Assembly: GCA_023375785.1 (NCBI GenBank)
Contig: SZWC01000567.1
Span: 58,990 to 122,989 of the forward strand
Source of the DNA: Penium margaritaceum
Taxonomy: Eukaryota > Streptophyta > Zygnematophyceae > Desmidiales > Peniaceae
DNA length: 64,000 bases
Reading direction: 5' to 3'
The notes beneath the pieces are model-generated. The model was not told the DNA's origin and ran no database searches. It was given only the letters and a program-made list of their open reading frames with translations. Shown here piece after piece: positions 21,790 to 33,000 of the stretch. Every line of letters begins with the position of its first letter. Within the stretch, counting starts at the first letter, position 1. A program made the translations under genes and the position numbers.

Positions 21790-24700
21790 ACTACCATGCA
21801 CAATGACCAACCAAAGTAGGCAAATGTCACTGAATATGAACAAAGAATTCCACTATGTGTGGTCAACGTTGACAACTCAAAACACAAGTCAAAAATGGTC
21901 AGAGGGGGAAACAATAGTTTGGTTCTTTTCTGGGAATCAACTAGCAAGTAAAAAAACCTTCAATAGCTAGTGGCACGGTGTGTCTACCATGCACAATGAC
22001 CAACCAAAGTAGGCATATGTCACTGACCATGATTTAAGATTTCCACTATGTTTCTTCAACGTTGATAACTCATAATACAAGTCACAAATGGGCAGAGCGG
22101 GAAACAATGACTTGGGAATACTATTTATCAACTATGAATTACAAAGATCTTCAATAAGAAGTGGCATGATGTTGCTACCATGCACAATGATCAACTAAAG
22201 TATGTATCTTTCACTTATCATGACCAAAGAAGTTCACTATGATGGATCAGTGTTCACAACTCCAAATACAAGTCCCAAATATTCACAGGACAAAACAAAG
22301 GTTTGGGAACACTAGTTATCATCTAGCGAGTATACAGACCTGCAATAAATAGTGGTCCGGTGTGGCTACCATGCACAATGACCAAAACAATTAGGCATAT
22401 GTCACTGGTCATGACCAAAGAGTTCCACTATGGTGGGTCAACGTTCACAAGTTATAAAACAAGTCACAAATGGTCAGAGGGGGAAACAATGATTTCCAAA
22501 TACTAGGTATGGACTATCAAGTACAAAGTCCTTTAGTAAGCAGTGGCACGGTGTGGCTACCATGCAAGTTGACCAACCAAAGTAGGCATACATCATTTAT
22601 CATGACCAATGTAATTTCACTATGCGTGGTCAACATTGACAACTCATAACATGAGTCACAAATGGTCAGAGGAGGAACCAATGGGTTGGAAACAGTGAGT
22701 ATCAACTAGCAAGTAAACAACCTTCAATACATAGTTGCTCCGTGTGGCTATCATGCACAATGACTAACCAAAGTAGGGATATGTCACTGACTATGACCAA
22801 AGAGTTTCACTATGTGTATTACGTTGACAACTCATAATAGGAGTCACAAATGGTCAGAGAGGAATACTAGGTGTGGTCTAGCAAGTACAAATACCTTGAA
22901 TAGGTAGTGACATGGTGTGGCTATCATGCACAATGACCAACCAACGTAGGCATATGACACTGACCATGACAAAAGAGTTCCACTATGTGTGGTCAAAGTT
23001 GAGAACTCATAACACGAGTCACAAATGGTCAGAGGGGGAAACAATTGTTTGGGGATACTAGGTATCGTCTAGGAAATATAAAGAACTTCAATGCATAGTA
23101 GAATGGTGTGGCTACCATGCACAATGACCAACCAAAGTAGGCATATGTCACTGATCATGAACAAAGAATTCCACTATGTTTGTTCAACGTTAAGAACTCG
23201 TGATATGAGTAAAAAATGGTCTGAGGGGGAAACAATGATGTGGGAAGACTAGTTACTAACTAGCAAGTGGAAAGATCTTCAATAAGTAGAGGCACGGTGT
23301 GGCTACCATGCAAAATGACCAGCCAAAGTAGGTAGATGGTACTGACTATGACCAAATTTCACGATGTGTGGTCAACCTTGACAACTCATAATACGAGTTA
23401 CAAATGGTCATAGGGGGGGGGAAAATGGTGTGGGAATACTGGTTATTGGCTAGCAAGTAAAAATATCCTTCATAGGTACTGGCACGGTGTGGCTACCATG
23501 CACAATGACCAACCATAGTAGGCATATGTCACTGATCATGACCAAAGAATTCCACTATGTGTGGTCAACGTTGACAACGCATAACACGAGTCATAAATAG
23601 TCAGAGGGGGGAAATACTGGTCTGGGGAACACTAGGTATCATTTAGCAAGTGCAAATGCGTTTAGTACATAGCGGCACAGAGTTGCTACAATGCAGAACG
23701 ACCAACCAAAGTAGGCAAATGTCACTGACTATGACCAAAGAATTCCACAATGTATGGTAGCTTATAACACAAATTATAGATATAGAGATGGGGAAACAAT
23801 GGTTTGGGAGAACTAGGCATCGACTAGCAAGGACAAAGACCTTCGATAAGTAGTGGCACGCTGTGGCTACCATGCACAATGACAAATCAAATTAGGCGTA
23901 CCTCACTGACCATTATGTATTGTCAACGTTGACAACTCATTATACAAGTTACAAANCACAGAGTTGCTACAATGCAGAACGACCAACCAAAGTAGGCAAA
24001 TGTCACTGACTATGACCAAAGAATTCCACAATGTATGGTAGCTTATAACACAAATTATAGATATAGAGATGGGGAAACAATGGTTTGGGAGAACTAGGCA
24101 TCGACTAGCAAGGAAAAAGACCTTCGATAAGTAGTGGCACGCTGTGGCTACCATGCACAATGACAAATCAAATTAGGCGTACCTCACTGACCATTATGTA
24201 TTGTCAACGTTGACAACTCATTATACAAGTTACAAATGGTCAAAGGAGGAAACAATTGTTTGGGAAGACTAGTTATCAACTAGCAAGTACAAAGATCTTC
24301 AATAAGTAGTGGCACAGTATGGCTACCATGCACAATGACCACCCAAAGTAGGCATATGGCACTGACTATGTCCGAATAATTTCACTATGATGGGTCAACG
24401 TTCACAACTCATAATACAAGGCACAAATGGTCAGAGGGGGAAAAAATGGTCTGGGAACACTAGTTATTGTCTAGCAAGTACAAAGAACTTCAATAAGTAG
24501 TGGTACGGTATGGATACCATGAAAAATGACCAACAAAAGTAGGCATATGTTACTGAGTATGACCAAAGAATTTCACTATGATGGGTCAACGTTCACAGCT
24601 CATAAAGTGGTCACAAATGGTCAGAGGGGGGATGAGGGGAATGGTTTGGGAATATTAGGTATTGATTAGCAAGTACAAAGACCTTCAATAAGTAGTAACA

Positions 24701-25288
24701 CGGTGTGTCTACCATGCACAATGATGAACCAAAGTGGGCACATATCACTTATCGNACACTAGTTATTGTCTAGCAAGTACAAAGAACTTCAATAAGTAGT
24801 GGTACGGTATGGATACCATGAAAAATGACCAACAAAAGTAGGCATATGTTACTGAGTATGACCAAAGAATTTCACTATGATGGGTCAACGTTCACAGCTC
24901 ATAAAGTGGTCACAAATGGTCAGAGGGGGGATGAGGGGAATGGTTTGGGAATACTAGGTATTGATTAGCAAGTACAAAGACCTTCAATAAGTAGTAACAC
25001 GGTGTGTCTACCATGCACAATGATGAACCAAAGTGGGCACATATCACTTATCGTGACCAAACAAGTTTCACTGTGTGTTCAACGTTGACAACTCATTACA
25101 CAAGTTACAAATGGTCAGATGGGGAAAAAATGGTTTGGAAACAATAGGTATTGACTAGCAAGTACAAATAATTTCAATGCATAGTGGCACGATGTGGCTA
25201 TCGTCCACAATGACCAACCAAAGTAGGGAGATGTCATTTACCATGACCAAGTAATTTCACTGTGTGTGGTCAACGTTAACAACCCATT
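21790..25288 (+). repeat. 191-bp satellite array, about 18 units
   Basis: Tandem units of about 188-192 bp. Landmarks in order: TACCATGCACAATGACCAAC, AAAGTAGGCATATGTCACTG, GGTCAACGTTGACAACTCAT, GTCACAAATGGTCAGAGGGG, ACTAGTTATCAACTAGCAAG and TTCAATAAGTAGTGGCACGG. Units differ by some 10-20 per cent by eye. Single Ns at 23956 and 24755 are flanked by repeated segments (23685-23955 again after 23956; about 24460-24754 again after 24755), so some units are counted twice. No gene is seen. Confidence 0.95.
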
Positions 25289-25770
25289 TTTGTGTGCATA
25301 CATCTGCGACGTATACATTTTAATCTTCGACAAAATTTGGACCATCTGACATCATCACACAAACGTAGAACCAGTTCACAAATGACTTGCACGATACTCC
25401 TTCATTCTATCTGAATGACTGCGTATCCATACAGAAGCAACAGATTTTAATTTTTGGGCACCCAACAAATCTAGGTTGAAATCTTGAGTCGCAGGGATCC
25501 GAGACTATTTTCTTGTCAAAAAGGACCAGTGAGAAATTTCTTGTGAGAATGGGTATGGCAAGAATGTCCTGAGAAAAAAATGGGTATGGAAGTATGTGCC
25601 CGTTTTGGTAGCCCAGGCTAGGTCATCAAGGAAAAGACATGTTGGATGCGATAGTCTGTTCCGTCAGGGTATCTCACCCCCTAATATGTGGCGGGCCCAG
25701 GCTAGTCACGGAGGCTCTTGACCATGCTTATGCAGCCAGGGTGCATCCTTGGATGTGCCCAAGTTGTGGT
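25289..25770. other. Unassigned spacer
   Basis: The satellite stops at about 25288. The following 480 bp are AT-rich at first and then mixed. They match none of the repeats in the window by eye and hold no convincing ORF, tRNA or promoter. The stretch may be a decayed downstream part of the minus-strand copia fragment beside it. Confidence 0.5.
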
Positions 25771-26231
25771 GGCCATAACGCGGACACAAGGAGCGCTAAC
25801 GCCTTTTTGTTGCACTTCTTGTATGCCTCCTTCACCTCAGCCATTGTAGTCTCCGGTGGAGCAGTCTCATCACCCTTCACAAGCTCAAGAAGTCCCTTGT
25901 CGTCGAGGAAGACCTCAAACTGCCACCTTCACAAGGCAAAGCCTGTCCCATCAAACTTAAGGACAACACGGCTGCTCTGTTGCTCGCTGGTTGGAAGCGT
26001 GAAATCAAGCTGGCTTTGAACCCCTTAGAGGCGTGGGCCCATAACCCTTTGTTGGCCTGAGGGTGAGTGTGCACCCTGGAGGGTCCCTAGCAGTGGCTGG
26101 TTCACACCACCAACTGTTTTTGGAGAGACTGAAACTGTGGAGGCAAATGGTTCCAAGGATAGCAGAAAACTGGTCAGAGAGTGAGGCAATAGTTTTGGCC
26201 TCAATTTACTGGGAATGAAAACGTTTTTCAA
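25771..26231 (-). pseudogene. gag: Copia Gag fragment, minus strand, fossil
   Basis: On the minus strand 25970-25780 encodes a segment with FEVFLDDKGLLELVKGDE and KKCNKKALALL, nearly the same as the Gag of the copia fossil at 16746. Upstream on the minus strand (26231-25985) is a stretch of leader or N-terminal Gag without clear relatives, beginning just downstream of a TATA-like box. Nothing of protease or pol follows, so this is an isolated 5' fragment, broken. Confidence 0.75.
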
Positions 26232-26245
26232 GGCTCAAAAGTAGT

Positions 26246-26545
26246 GGCATTTTATAGCCACTGATCTACGCTTTCCAGAACACCAAAGCATGCCAGATGT
26301 GAAGCTTCCTAGCAGATTCTATGGCTTCTAGAGTATCCCTTGGTAGGCTGTCCTTTTCCCCACCTAGGAAGGCATCCATTCCCTCCTCTAGAAGCTTCTG
26401 CCCCTTCCTAGATTCCTCAGCTTGCTTCTAGTAGGAGGGAAGGTGTCCAGAAGACTTAGACACTTCTAGATGCCTTGTAGGACAAGTCACCCCTTCTAGA
26501 AGGTGTACCACCTTCCTGGACCCTCTCCTGGCCTTCTAGAAACGT
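26246..26545 (-). promoter_or_regulatory. LTR-like promoter with TATA box and heat-shock-element-like sites
   Basis: A TATA motif (TATAAAA on the minus strand, 26256-26250) sits inside the inverted repeat GTGGC-GCCAC. Upstream on the minus strand, inverted GAA triplets recur with the spacing of heat shock elements: GAAGCTTC at 26301-26308 and 26391-26398, and TTCTAGAA at 26494-26501 and 26534-26541. Around them are more imperfect TTCTAGA or GAAG modules (near 26325, 26405, 26425, 26450, 26464 and 26515). Downstream lies copia Gag-like sequence. This resembles heat-responsive copia LTRs such as Arabidopsis ONSEN in layout only; function is inference. Confidence 0.5.
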
Positions 26546-26621
26546 AAAGAGGAACTCTAGAGGTTGAGCTAGCTTCCTGGCATCTGTTCTCCACCTCCCT
26601 TGAGGCAGGACAGAAATTCAT

Positions 26622-26690
26622 CTTGTGGGACTTGAACCCGGGCCCCTGCCTCTATAGGTGGACACCAGGAACAACTAAGCCACTACGGCT
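26622..26690 (-). repeat. tRNA-like block (SINE head or tRNA relic)
   Basis: On the minus strand an A-box-like TGGCTTAGTTG (26682-26672) is followed 33 bp later by a B-box-like GGTTCAAGTCC (26638-26628), the spacing of RNA polymerase III promoters in tRNA genes. The T-arm folds only partly and the acceptor stem does not close, so this is not a working tRNA gene. It could be a tRNA-derived SINE head, a tRNA pseudogene or chance. A weaker B-box-like sequence lies near 26795-26805. Confidence 0.35.
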
Positions 26691-27104
26691 TGTCTTTTTG
26701 GTGTTCCTTTTTGGAGTCACTCCTGCCCTGGTGAGGAGCATCACTCCAACAGCTAGCATCCCCAAAGGTGCGTCTCCACCATGGTGTGCGTGGTGGGAGT
26801 TGAACTGGTCACTGTCGGATTAATTTTCCGGCCGGTACCAAGTCTGCCGTCCAAACCCGGACGGCCAGCACCACCTCCCAACTTTGACGGATCATAATTC
26901 CCTCAATTCTTAGCCGATTGCTGCGATTTGAATTGCAGCTGGTCCAGCTTGTCCTCTATTTTCTGCAACATCCATCTCCAAATGCAAAAATATTCTGTAC
27001 AAGGATCTAGTGCCATCGCCCTGAAAACGGCAACTCCAGGGCATGGCACGGGGCAATATGTAACAGTTTTCTCCACATGCCAAGTACGTCACCTCGATGC
27101 TGGG

Positions 27105-27416
27105 TTAGAAGCTCATGAAGACTAGGGTCCAGTAGGATGTGGAGTCAACGTCTGATTTCAGCATTGAAGAGATCCATCTGTGCGTCAAAGGCATCATAGG
27201 AGGAGTAGTCTCCAAAGTAGAGATCAGCGACCGCACAATTGAGAACCCATGGAGGAGGTCGGTGTTGAGTTTCCTGTAGAATATCTGCTCCCATGCATTC
27301 ACGTTTGTGACCTGAATCCCTGTTTCAGCATTGGTTGAGACAAACAAGTGTGGGATCCCCAGCCTGGTTGGAAATGTGGTATTGTGAAAGGCATGGAGAT
27401 GAAAGGATCTTCTCAT
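27105..27416 (-). pseudogene. Divergent Gag-like fragment
   Basis: A 103-codon open stretch containing TNVNAWEQIFYRKLNTDLLH followed by GFSIVRSLIS. It aligns by eye with the C-terminal part of the ORF at 40502-41041 (EWEKQVYKTLYPELLHGYG, then LLRSLTYLG), which supports a shared protein rather than a chance ORF. I do not recognise a catalytic motif. Its position downstream of primer site and leader, where gag lies, suggests a divergent Gag. It is incomplete. Confidence 0.5.
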
Positions 27417-29350
27417 CCAGCCGCATCATTGGAGATAGTACCACTGCTCTGCTGCAACGTCTCCATGGTTGTCAAGGCCGTGGTAGATGCGGGCAAGATG
27501 ATGTTTCAGTTGCCCTTATGTTTTGTTGAGTGTGCGGACGTAGTTCCTCAGACAGCCAAGTGGGCTGTGGAGATGGTCATATTTTCCTAGGAGATGATCG
27601 GCCATATTGTCTTCGTTGATGTAGACGCTGAATTCATTGTGAAGGATGCCGTCTGTCCAGCTGAAGAGGTTGTGAGAGTCGGGTGTAAGAGTTGGACAGG
27701 TCTCCTAGGCAGAAGAAAGTGTGGCCATGTCTGTGGAAGGAGGTAGAGGAGGGAATTTGGATGTGGCAGCAGGACCTTGTGTTTTTCTGGGAGTGATCAT
27801 GCGGAGGTGACAGGTGATGATGAGAGGATGAGTGCAGGAGTGACACCATGTGCACTGAGGAAGTTTAAATGTGGGTGTAGGTTGTCGCAGTACAAGCGAT
27901 GCGACCGGGCGGAACCTTGTACTGAGTGGAAGATGAAAGTTGACAACAGCGAGCAATGAATTTGGTGATTGATGACATGGGCGCATGGACAAAAGACCGC
28001 GTGTGCTGCTAAGTAGAGGGATAGGATGCGGCAAGGGGAAGGCAAAAACGCCGACGTGCCACAAGAAATCAGCTACCGGCATGGGTGCAGGCTGCTGCGA
28101 AGTGGGTAGCTAGCTCCTGCAGGTCCGTGTGCTGGTGGCAGAACCTCAATGTTTGCTGATGATGAGGGTGGAAGCTGATAAGAGCGGATGTTGGGCGCAG
28201 GGGCAAGCCACGTGCACTACGGAAATCTTGGCGTGGGCACAATTTCTCACTATTCAAGTTATGTGACCGGATGGATCATAAAGCCAAGCGGAGGATGATG
28301 TGGAAAGCAGCAGATGTTGCTGAAGATGAGATGGACGTAGGGACAAACCCACGTGCGTTGCGGATGTTTCGGCATGGGCGCAGGTTGTCGCTTAAAAGGC
28401 AAGGTGACAGGGTGAATCCTTGTACCGAGCAGATGATCAGAGGCAGATGATAGGCGGTGGATTGATGTTCATGGCATGGGCACAGGGAAGAAACCTTGTG
28501 CGCTGGGGATGAGGATGATGCCGGACAGAGGAGATGAGGAGGCGGAGAATGATGAGGAGAATGATGCTGTTGTTGCCTGAAGGGGGAAAGTGCTGAGGGT
28601 GATGCTGAAGCAGAAGATGAGGATGAGAGCATGCAGAGGCAAATGTTATTGCGGCAAGGAGGGTCCTCTAATGTCAAGCGAGTGACGGCTTGTGCCACCA
28701 GTTTGCCTGAGACATGGGTAGGAAGACTGGTGGTGTCCGATGTTCTGGCAGCAAGAGTAAGAGAGCGTTCCAAGAGAAGTAGAGATGCAAGTAGATGTCA
28801 AGAGAGTGACAACTTGCTCCCCAGTTGGCCTGAGATCGACGGGTAGGAAGACTGGTGGTGTTCGATGTCCAGACGGTGGGGCAGGGCTCTGCTGCAGATG
28901 GGGCCGCTAAAGGGCGGTGCCACATGATGGCTTGAGAGGATGGCATAGGCAGGAGAAGGAGATGATAACAGCGGTGTTGAGGAGGATGCTGATGAAGCTG
29001 ATGAGGTAGTCTTGCAGGAAATGCAACAGTTGGGAGGCCAGAACAGGGAAGGTGGGGGTGAAAGAAGAGGAGATTGAAGACAGGGGGAAGCTTTTGCGAA
29101 GGTGTCAACAGAGAGCTGCGCGTGACCTGCTTTGGACTGCTCGTGAGCATGAGTGCCGGACGTTATCACGGACGTGTGCTCAGATGTAGGGTTTTGTCAC
29201 AGCGGCAAGGATCACTGAGACTTCAAGGTGTGCTCAAAGCGCAGTTACTGGCCTCAGCTGGAACGAATGCTGAAAGAGCACATGAAAGCGGCGATGACGG
29301 TGGCAAAGCAATAACCTGGTGAGGAAGACCCGGGCGATATTGTTCCATGT

Positions 29351-29363
29351 GGCTCTAATACCA
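29351..29363 (-). promoter_or_regulatory. Primer binding site, initiator tRNA-Met type
   Basis: On the minus strand TGGTATTAGAGCC follows the LTR end TTCTGACA immediately. It differs by one base from the common plant copia site TGGTATCAGAGCC, complementary to the 3' end of initiator tRNA-Met. It fixes the orientation of this element (minus) and marks 29364-30070 as a 5' LTR. Confidence 0.85.
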
Positions 29364-30070
29364 TGTCAGAATAATGCAGCCAGAGGAGATGAAAAAGGAC
29401 AGAAGCAGGCAGAAGGAAAAGGACATGAAGTGCAAGATCTTTGAAAGAATGACGGAAGCAGGGATGCGTGAGGCGTTGCAAGGAGTTAGTCGCAGAAGTT
29501 CGACAAGAAGTGATGTGCCCAACAGAAGTGTGAGATAGACGTGTAACCAGTGAGAGAAAGAGTTGAGGTGAAGCCAACGTGATGGACGAGTGAGAGATGA
29601 GCGGAAAGAGTGAGATGGATAGAGCGAACCATCAAGAGTTTGTGAGTGGGTGGCGAGAGCAGGAATGAGCGATGAACGAGGAAGGCAAACACACGACGGC
29701 AAATCCGCAGAACCAAAGGCAAACAGGATGAAGCAAACTGTTGTGGTAAAACTAAAAGGGAATGAAAATCCTCCATAGATAAAAAGCAGAACAGGTAAAA
29801 GGACAAGCAACAACTTCTTGTGCACTAGCCAGACATGCTTGCGGTCGAACCGCTTATTAGGAGATTACTCCATAGTGTGCCATTGGTCGGTTCAAACCGT
29901 CAACGATTCGTGTAGGGTGGGACCGACATGGTTCATGGCATGGCTGAATTGTTATTGAGAGTGCTCGGAATATTGGAGAAGAGGTGTAGTTCCAAGCACA
30001 GGACAGGACTGGTCTGGAATGAGGGTGACCCCGGTAGTTGTTCTGACTTGACAGAGATACTATTCTGACA
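29364..30070 (-). repeat. 5' LTR, 707 bp
   Basis: On the minus strand it begins TGTCAGAATAGTATC and ends GCATTATTCTGACA, so the termini form the inverted repeat TGTCAGAATA...TATTCTGACA. Inner similarity to the LTR at 41254-41881 is clear around the TTGTTTCACCTTTT-like and CCTTTGGTTC-like stretches. The outer end at 30070 abuts the 20-bp minisatellite directly. Confidence 0.85.
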
Positions 30071-33000
30071 CACCTTTCCCTAGCTTGCTCCACCTTTCTC
30101 TGGCTTCCTCAACCATTCTCTGGCTTCTTGTACCTTTCTCTGGCTTGCTCCACCTTTCTCTAGCATACCTCACCTTTCTCTGGCTTGCTGCACCTTTATC
30201 TGGCTTGATCCACCTTTCTCTAGCTTGCTCCACCTTTCTCTTGCTTGCTCCACCGTTCTCTGGCTTGCTTCACCTTTCTCTGACTTGCTCCAACTTTCCC
30301 TGGATTGCTCAACCTTTCTCAGGCTTGCTCCACCTTTCTCTGGTTTGCTCCACCTATCCGTGGATTGCTCCACATTTCTCTGGCATGCTCCACCATTCTC
30401 TGGCTTGGTCAACCATTCTCGGTCTTGCTCCACCATTCTCTGGCTTGCTTCATCGTTCTCTGGCTTGCTCCACCTTTCTCTGGCTTGCTCCACCTTTCCC
30501 TGGCTTTCTCAACCTTTCTCTGGCTTGCTCCAACTTTCCTTGGATTGCTCCACCCTTCTCTGGCTTAAACACCGTTCCCTGGTTTGCTACACCGTTCTCT
30601 GCCTTGCTCCACCTTTCCCTGGATTGCTCCACCTTCCTCCGGCATGCTCCATCATTCTCTGGCTTGCTCTACCTTTCTCTGGCTTGCTCCACCTTTCTCT
30701 GGCTTGCTCCGCTCTTTCCTGGCTTGCTTCACCTTTCTCTGCATTGCTCCACCTTTTTCTGGCTTGTTCCACCTTACCCTGGCTTGCTCCACCTTACCCT
30801 GGCTTGCTCCACCAGTCTCTGGCTTGCTCCAGCTATCTCTGGCTCACTCCACCTTTCCCTGGCTTGCTCCATCGTTCTCTGGCTTGCTCCACCGTTCTCT
30901 AGCTAGCTCCACATTTCTCTGTCTTGCTCCAAGTTTCTCTGGCTTGCTCCTCCTTTCTCTAGTTTGCTCCACTATTTTCTAGCTTGCTCCACTGTTTCTG
31001 GCTTGCTCCAACATTCTCTGGCTTGTTCCACTGTTCCCTGGCTTGCTCCAACTTTCTCTGGCTTGCTCTTCCTTTCTCTGGCTTGCTCCACCTTACTCTG
31101 GCTTGCTCCATTGTTCTCAGGCTTGCTCAACCATTGTCTGGCTTGCTCCATCTTCATCTGGCTTGCTCCACCTTTGTCTAGCCTGCTCCAGAATTGTCTA
31201 ACTTGCTCCACTGCTCTCTGGCTTGCTCCATCTTCATCTGGCTTGCTCCACCTTTGTCTAGCCTGCTCCAGAATTGTCTAACTTGCTCCACTGCTCTCTG
31301 GCTTGCTCCACCGTTCTCTGACTTGCTCCACTTTTTGTTGGCTTGCTCTATCTTTCTCAGGCTTGCTCTGCCACTTTCTGGCTTGCTTTACTGTTCTCTG
31401 GCTTGCTCCACCGTTCCCTACTTGCTCCACCAGTCTCTGGCTTGCTCCACCGTTCTCTGGCTTGCTCTACTGTTCTCAGGCTTGCTCCACCAGTCTCTGG
31501 CTTGCTCCACCATTCTCTGGCTTGCTTTACTGTTCTCTGGCTTGCTCCACCGTTCCCTACTTGCTCCACCAGTCTCTGGCTTGCTCCACCGTTCTCTGGC
31601 TTGCTCTACTGTTCTCAGGCTTGCTCCACCAGTCTTTGGCTTGCTCCACCTTTCTCTGGCTTGCTCCACCGTTCTCTTGCTTGCTCCACTGTTCTCTGGC
31701 TTGCTCCACCTTTATCTAGCTTGCTCTAACTTTCTGTGGCTTGCTTCACCTTTCTCTGGCTTAGTCCACTGTTCTCTGGCTTACTCCACTGTTCTCTAGC
31801 TTGCTCTACCATTCTCTGACTTGCTCTACCGTTCCCTGGCTTGCTCCATCTTTCTTTGCATTGCTCCATCTTTCTGTGGCTTGCTTCACCTTTCTCCGGA
31901 GTGCTCCACTGTTCTCTGGCTTGCTCCACCGTTCTTTGTATTGCTCCACCTTTATCTTGCTTGCTCTACCTTTCTCTGTCTTGCTCTACCATTCTCTCGC
32001 TTGTTCCACCGTTTTCTGGCTTTCTGTACCTTTTTCTGGCTTGCTCCACCTTTCTCTGCTTTGCTCTAGATTCCTCTGGCTCACTCTACCGTTCTCTGGC
32101 TTGCTCCACTGTTCTGTGGCTTGCTCTACAGTTCTGTATCTTGATCCACCTTTCTCAGGCCTGCTCTTCCGTTCACTGGCTTGCTCTACCGTTCTCTGCC
32201 TTGCTCGACCTTTCCATGGCTTGCTCCACCTTTCTCTGGCTTGTTCCACCGTTGTCTGTCTTGCTCCACTGCTCTCTGAATTGCTCCACCGTTCTCTACC
32301 TTGCTCCACCGTTCTCTGTCTTGCTCCAATTTTCTTTAGCTTGCTCCACCTTTCTCTGGCTAGCTCCACCTTTCCCTGGCTTGCTCTACCGCTCTCTTCA
32401 TTGCTCCACCATTCTCTAGCCTACTCCACCATTCTCTGGCTTGCTCCACCGTTCTCTAGCTTGCTTCACCTTTCTCTTGCTTGCTCCACATCTCTCTAGC
32501 TTTCTGCACATTCCCCCGGCTAGCTCCAACTTTCTCTGGCATGCTCCACCGTTCCCTGACTTGCTCCTCCTTTCTCTGGCTTGCTCCACCTTTCTCTTGC
32601 TTGCTCCACATCTCTCTAGCTTTCTGCACATTCCCCCGGCTAGCTCCAACTTTCTCTGGCATGCTCCACCGTTCCCTGACTTGCTCCTCCTTTCTCTGGC
32701 TTGCACCACCTTTCGCTGGCTTGGTCCACCTTTCTCTGGCTTGCTTCATCTTTCTCTGGCTTCCTCCAACGTTATCTGGCTTGCTCCATCATTCTCTGGC
32801 TTGCTCTACCGTTCTCTGGCTTGCTCCACCTTTCTCTGGCTTGCTGCACCATGCTCTAGCTTGCTCCACCTTTCTCTGACTTGCTCCACAGTTTTCTGGC
32901 TTTCTCCATATTTTTCTTGCTTGCTCCAACTTTCTCTTGCTTGCTTCATTTTTCTCTGGCTTGCTACACTGTTCTCTGGTTTGCTCCACCATTCTCTGGC

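Larger units (their letters stand above)
26830..30070 (-). mobile_element. Minus-strand LTR element with primer site, leader repeats and Gag-like ORF
   Basis: Reading leftwards: 5' LTR (30070-29364), primer binding site (29363-29351), a long leader (about 29350-27600) with two copies of leader repeat 1 and four of leader repeat 2, then a Gag-like coding stretch (27416-27105). The left limit is unclear; about 26830-27100 may hold an unrelated LTR-like fragment. No 3' LTR and no protease, integrase or RT were found, so it appears non-autonomous and truncated at its 3' end. It is broken. The Gag-like part shares WEQIFYRKLNTDLLHGF with WEKQVYKTLYPELLHGY in the element at 39856-41881. Confidence 0.72.

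Noticed and set aside
26622-26690. A functional tRNA gene
   Set aside because: A and B boxes are present, but the acceptor stem does not close and the T-arm pairs only partly.
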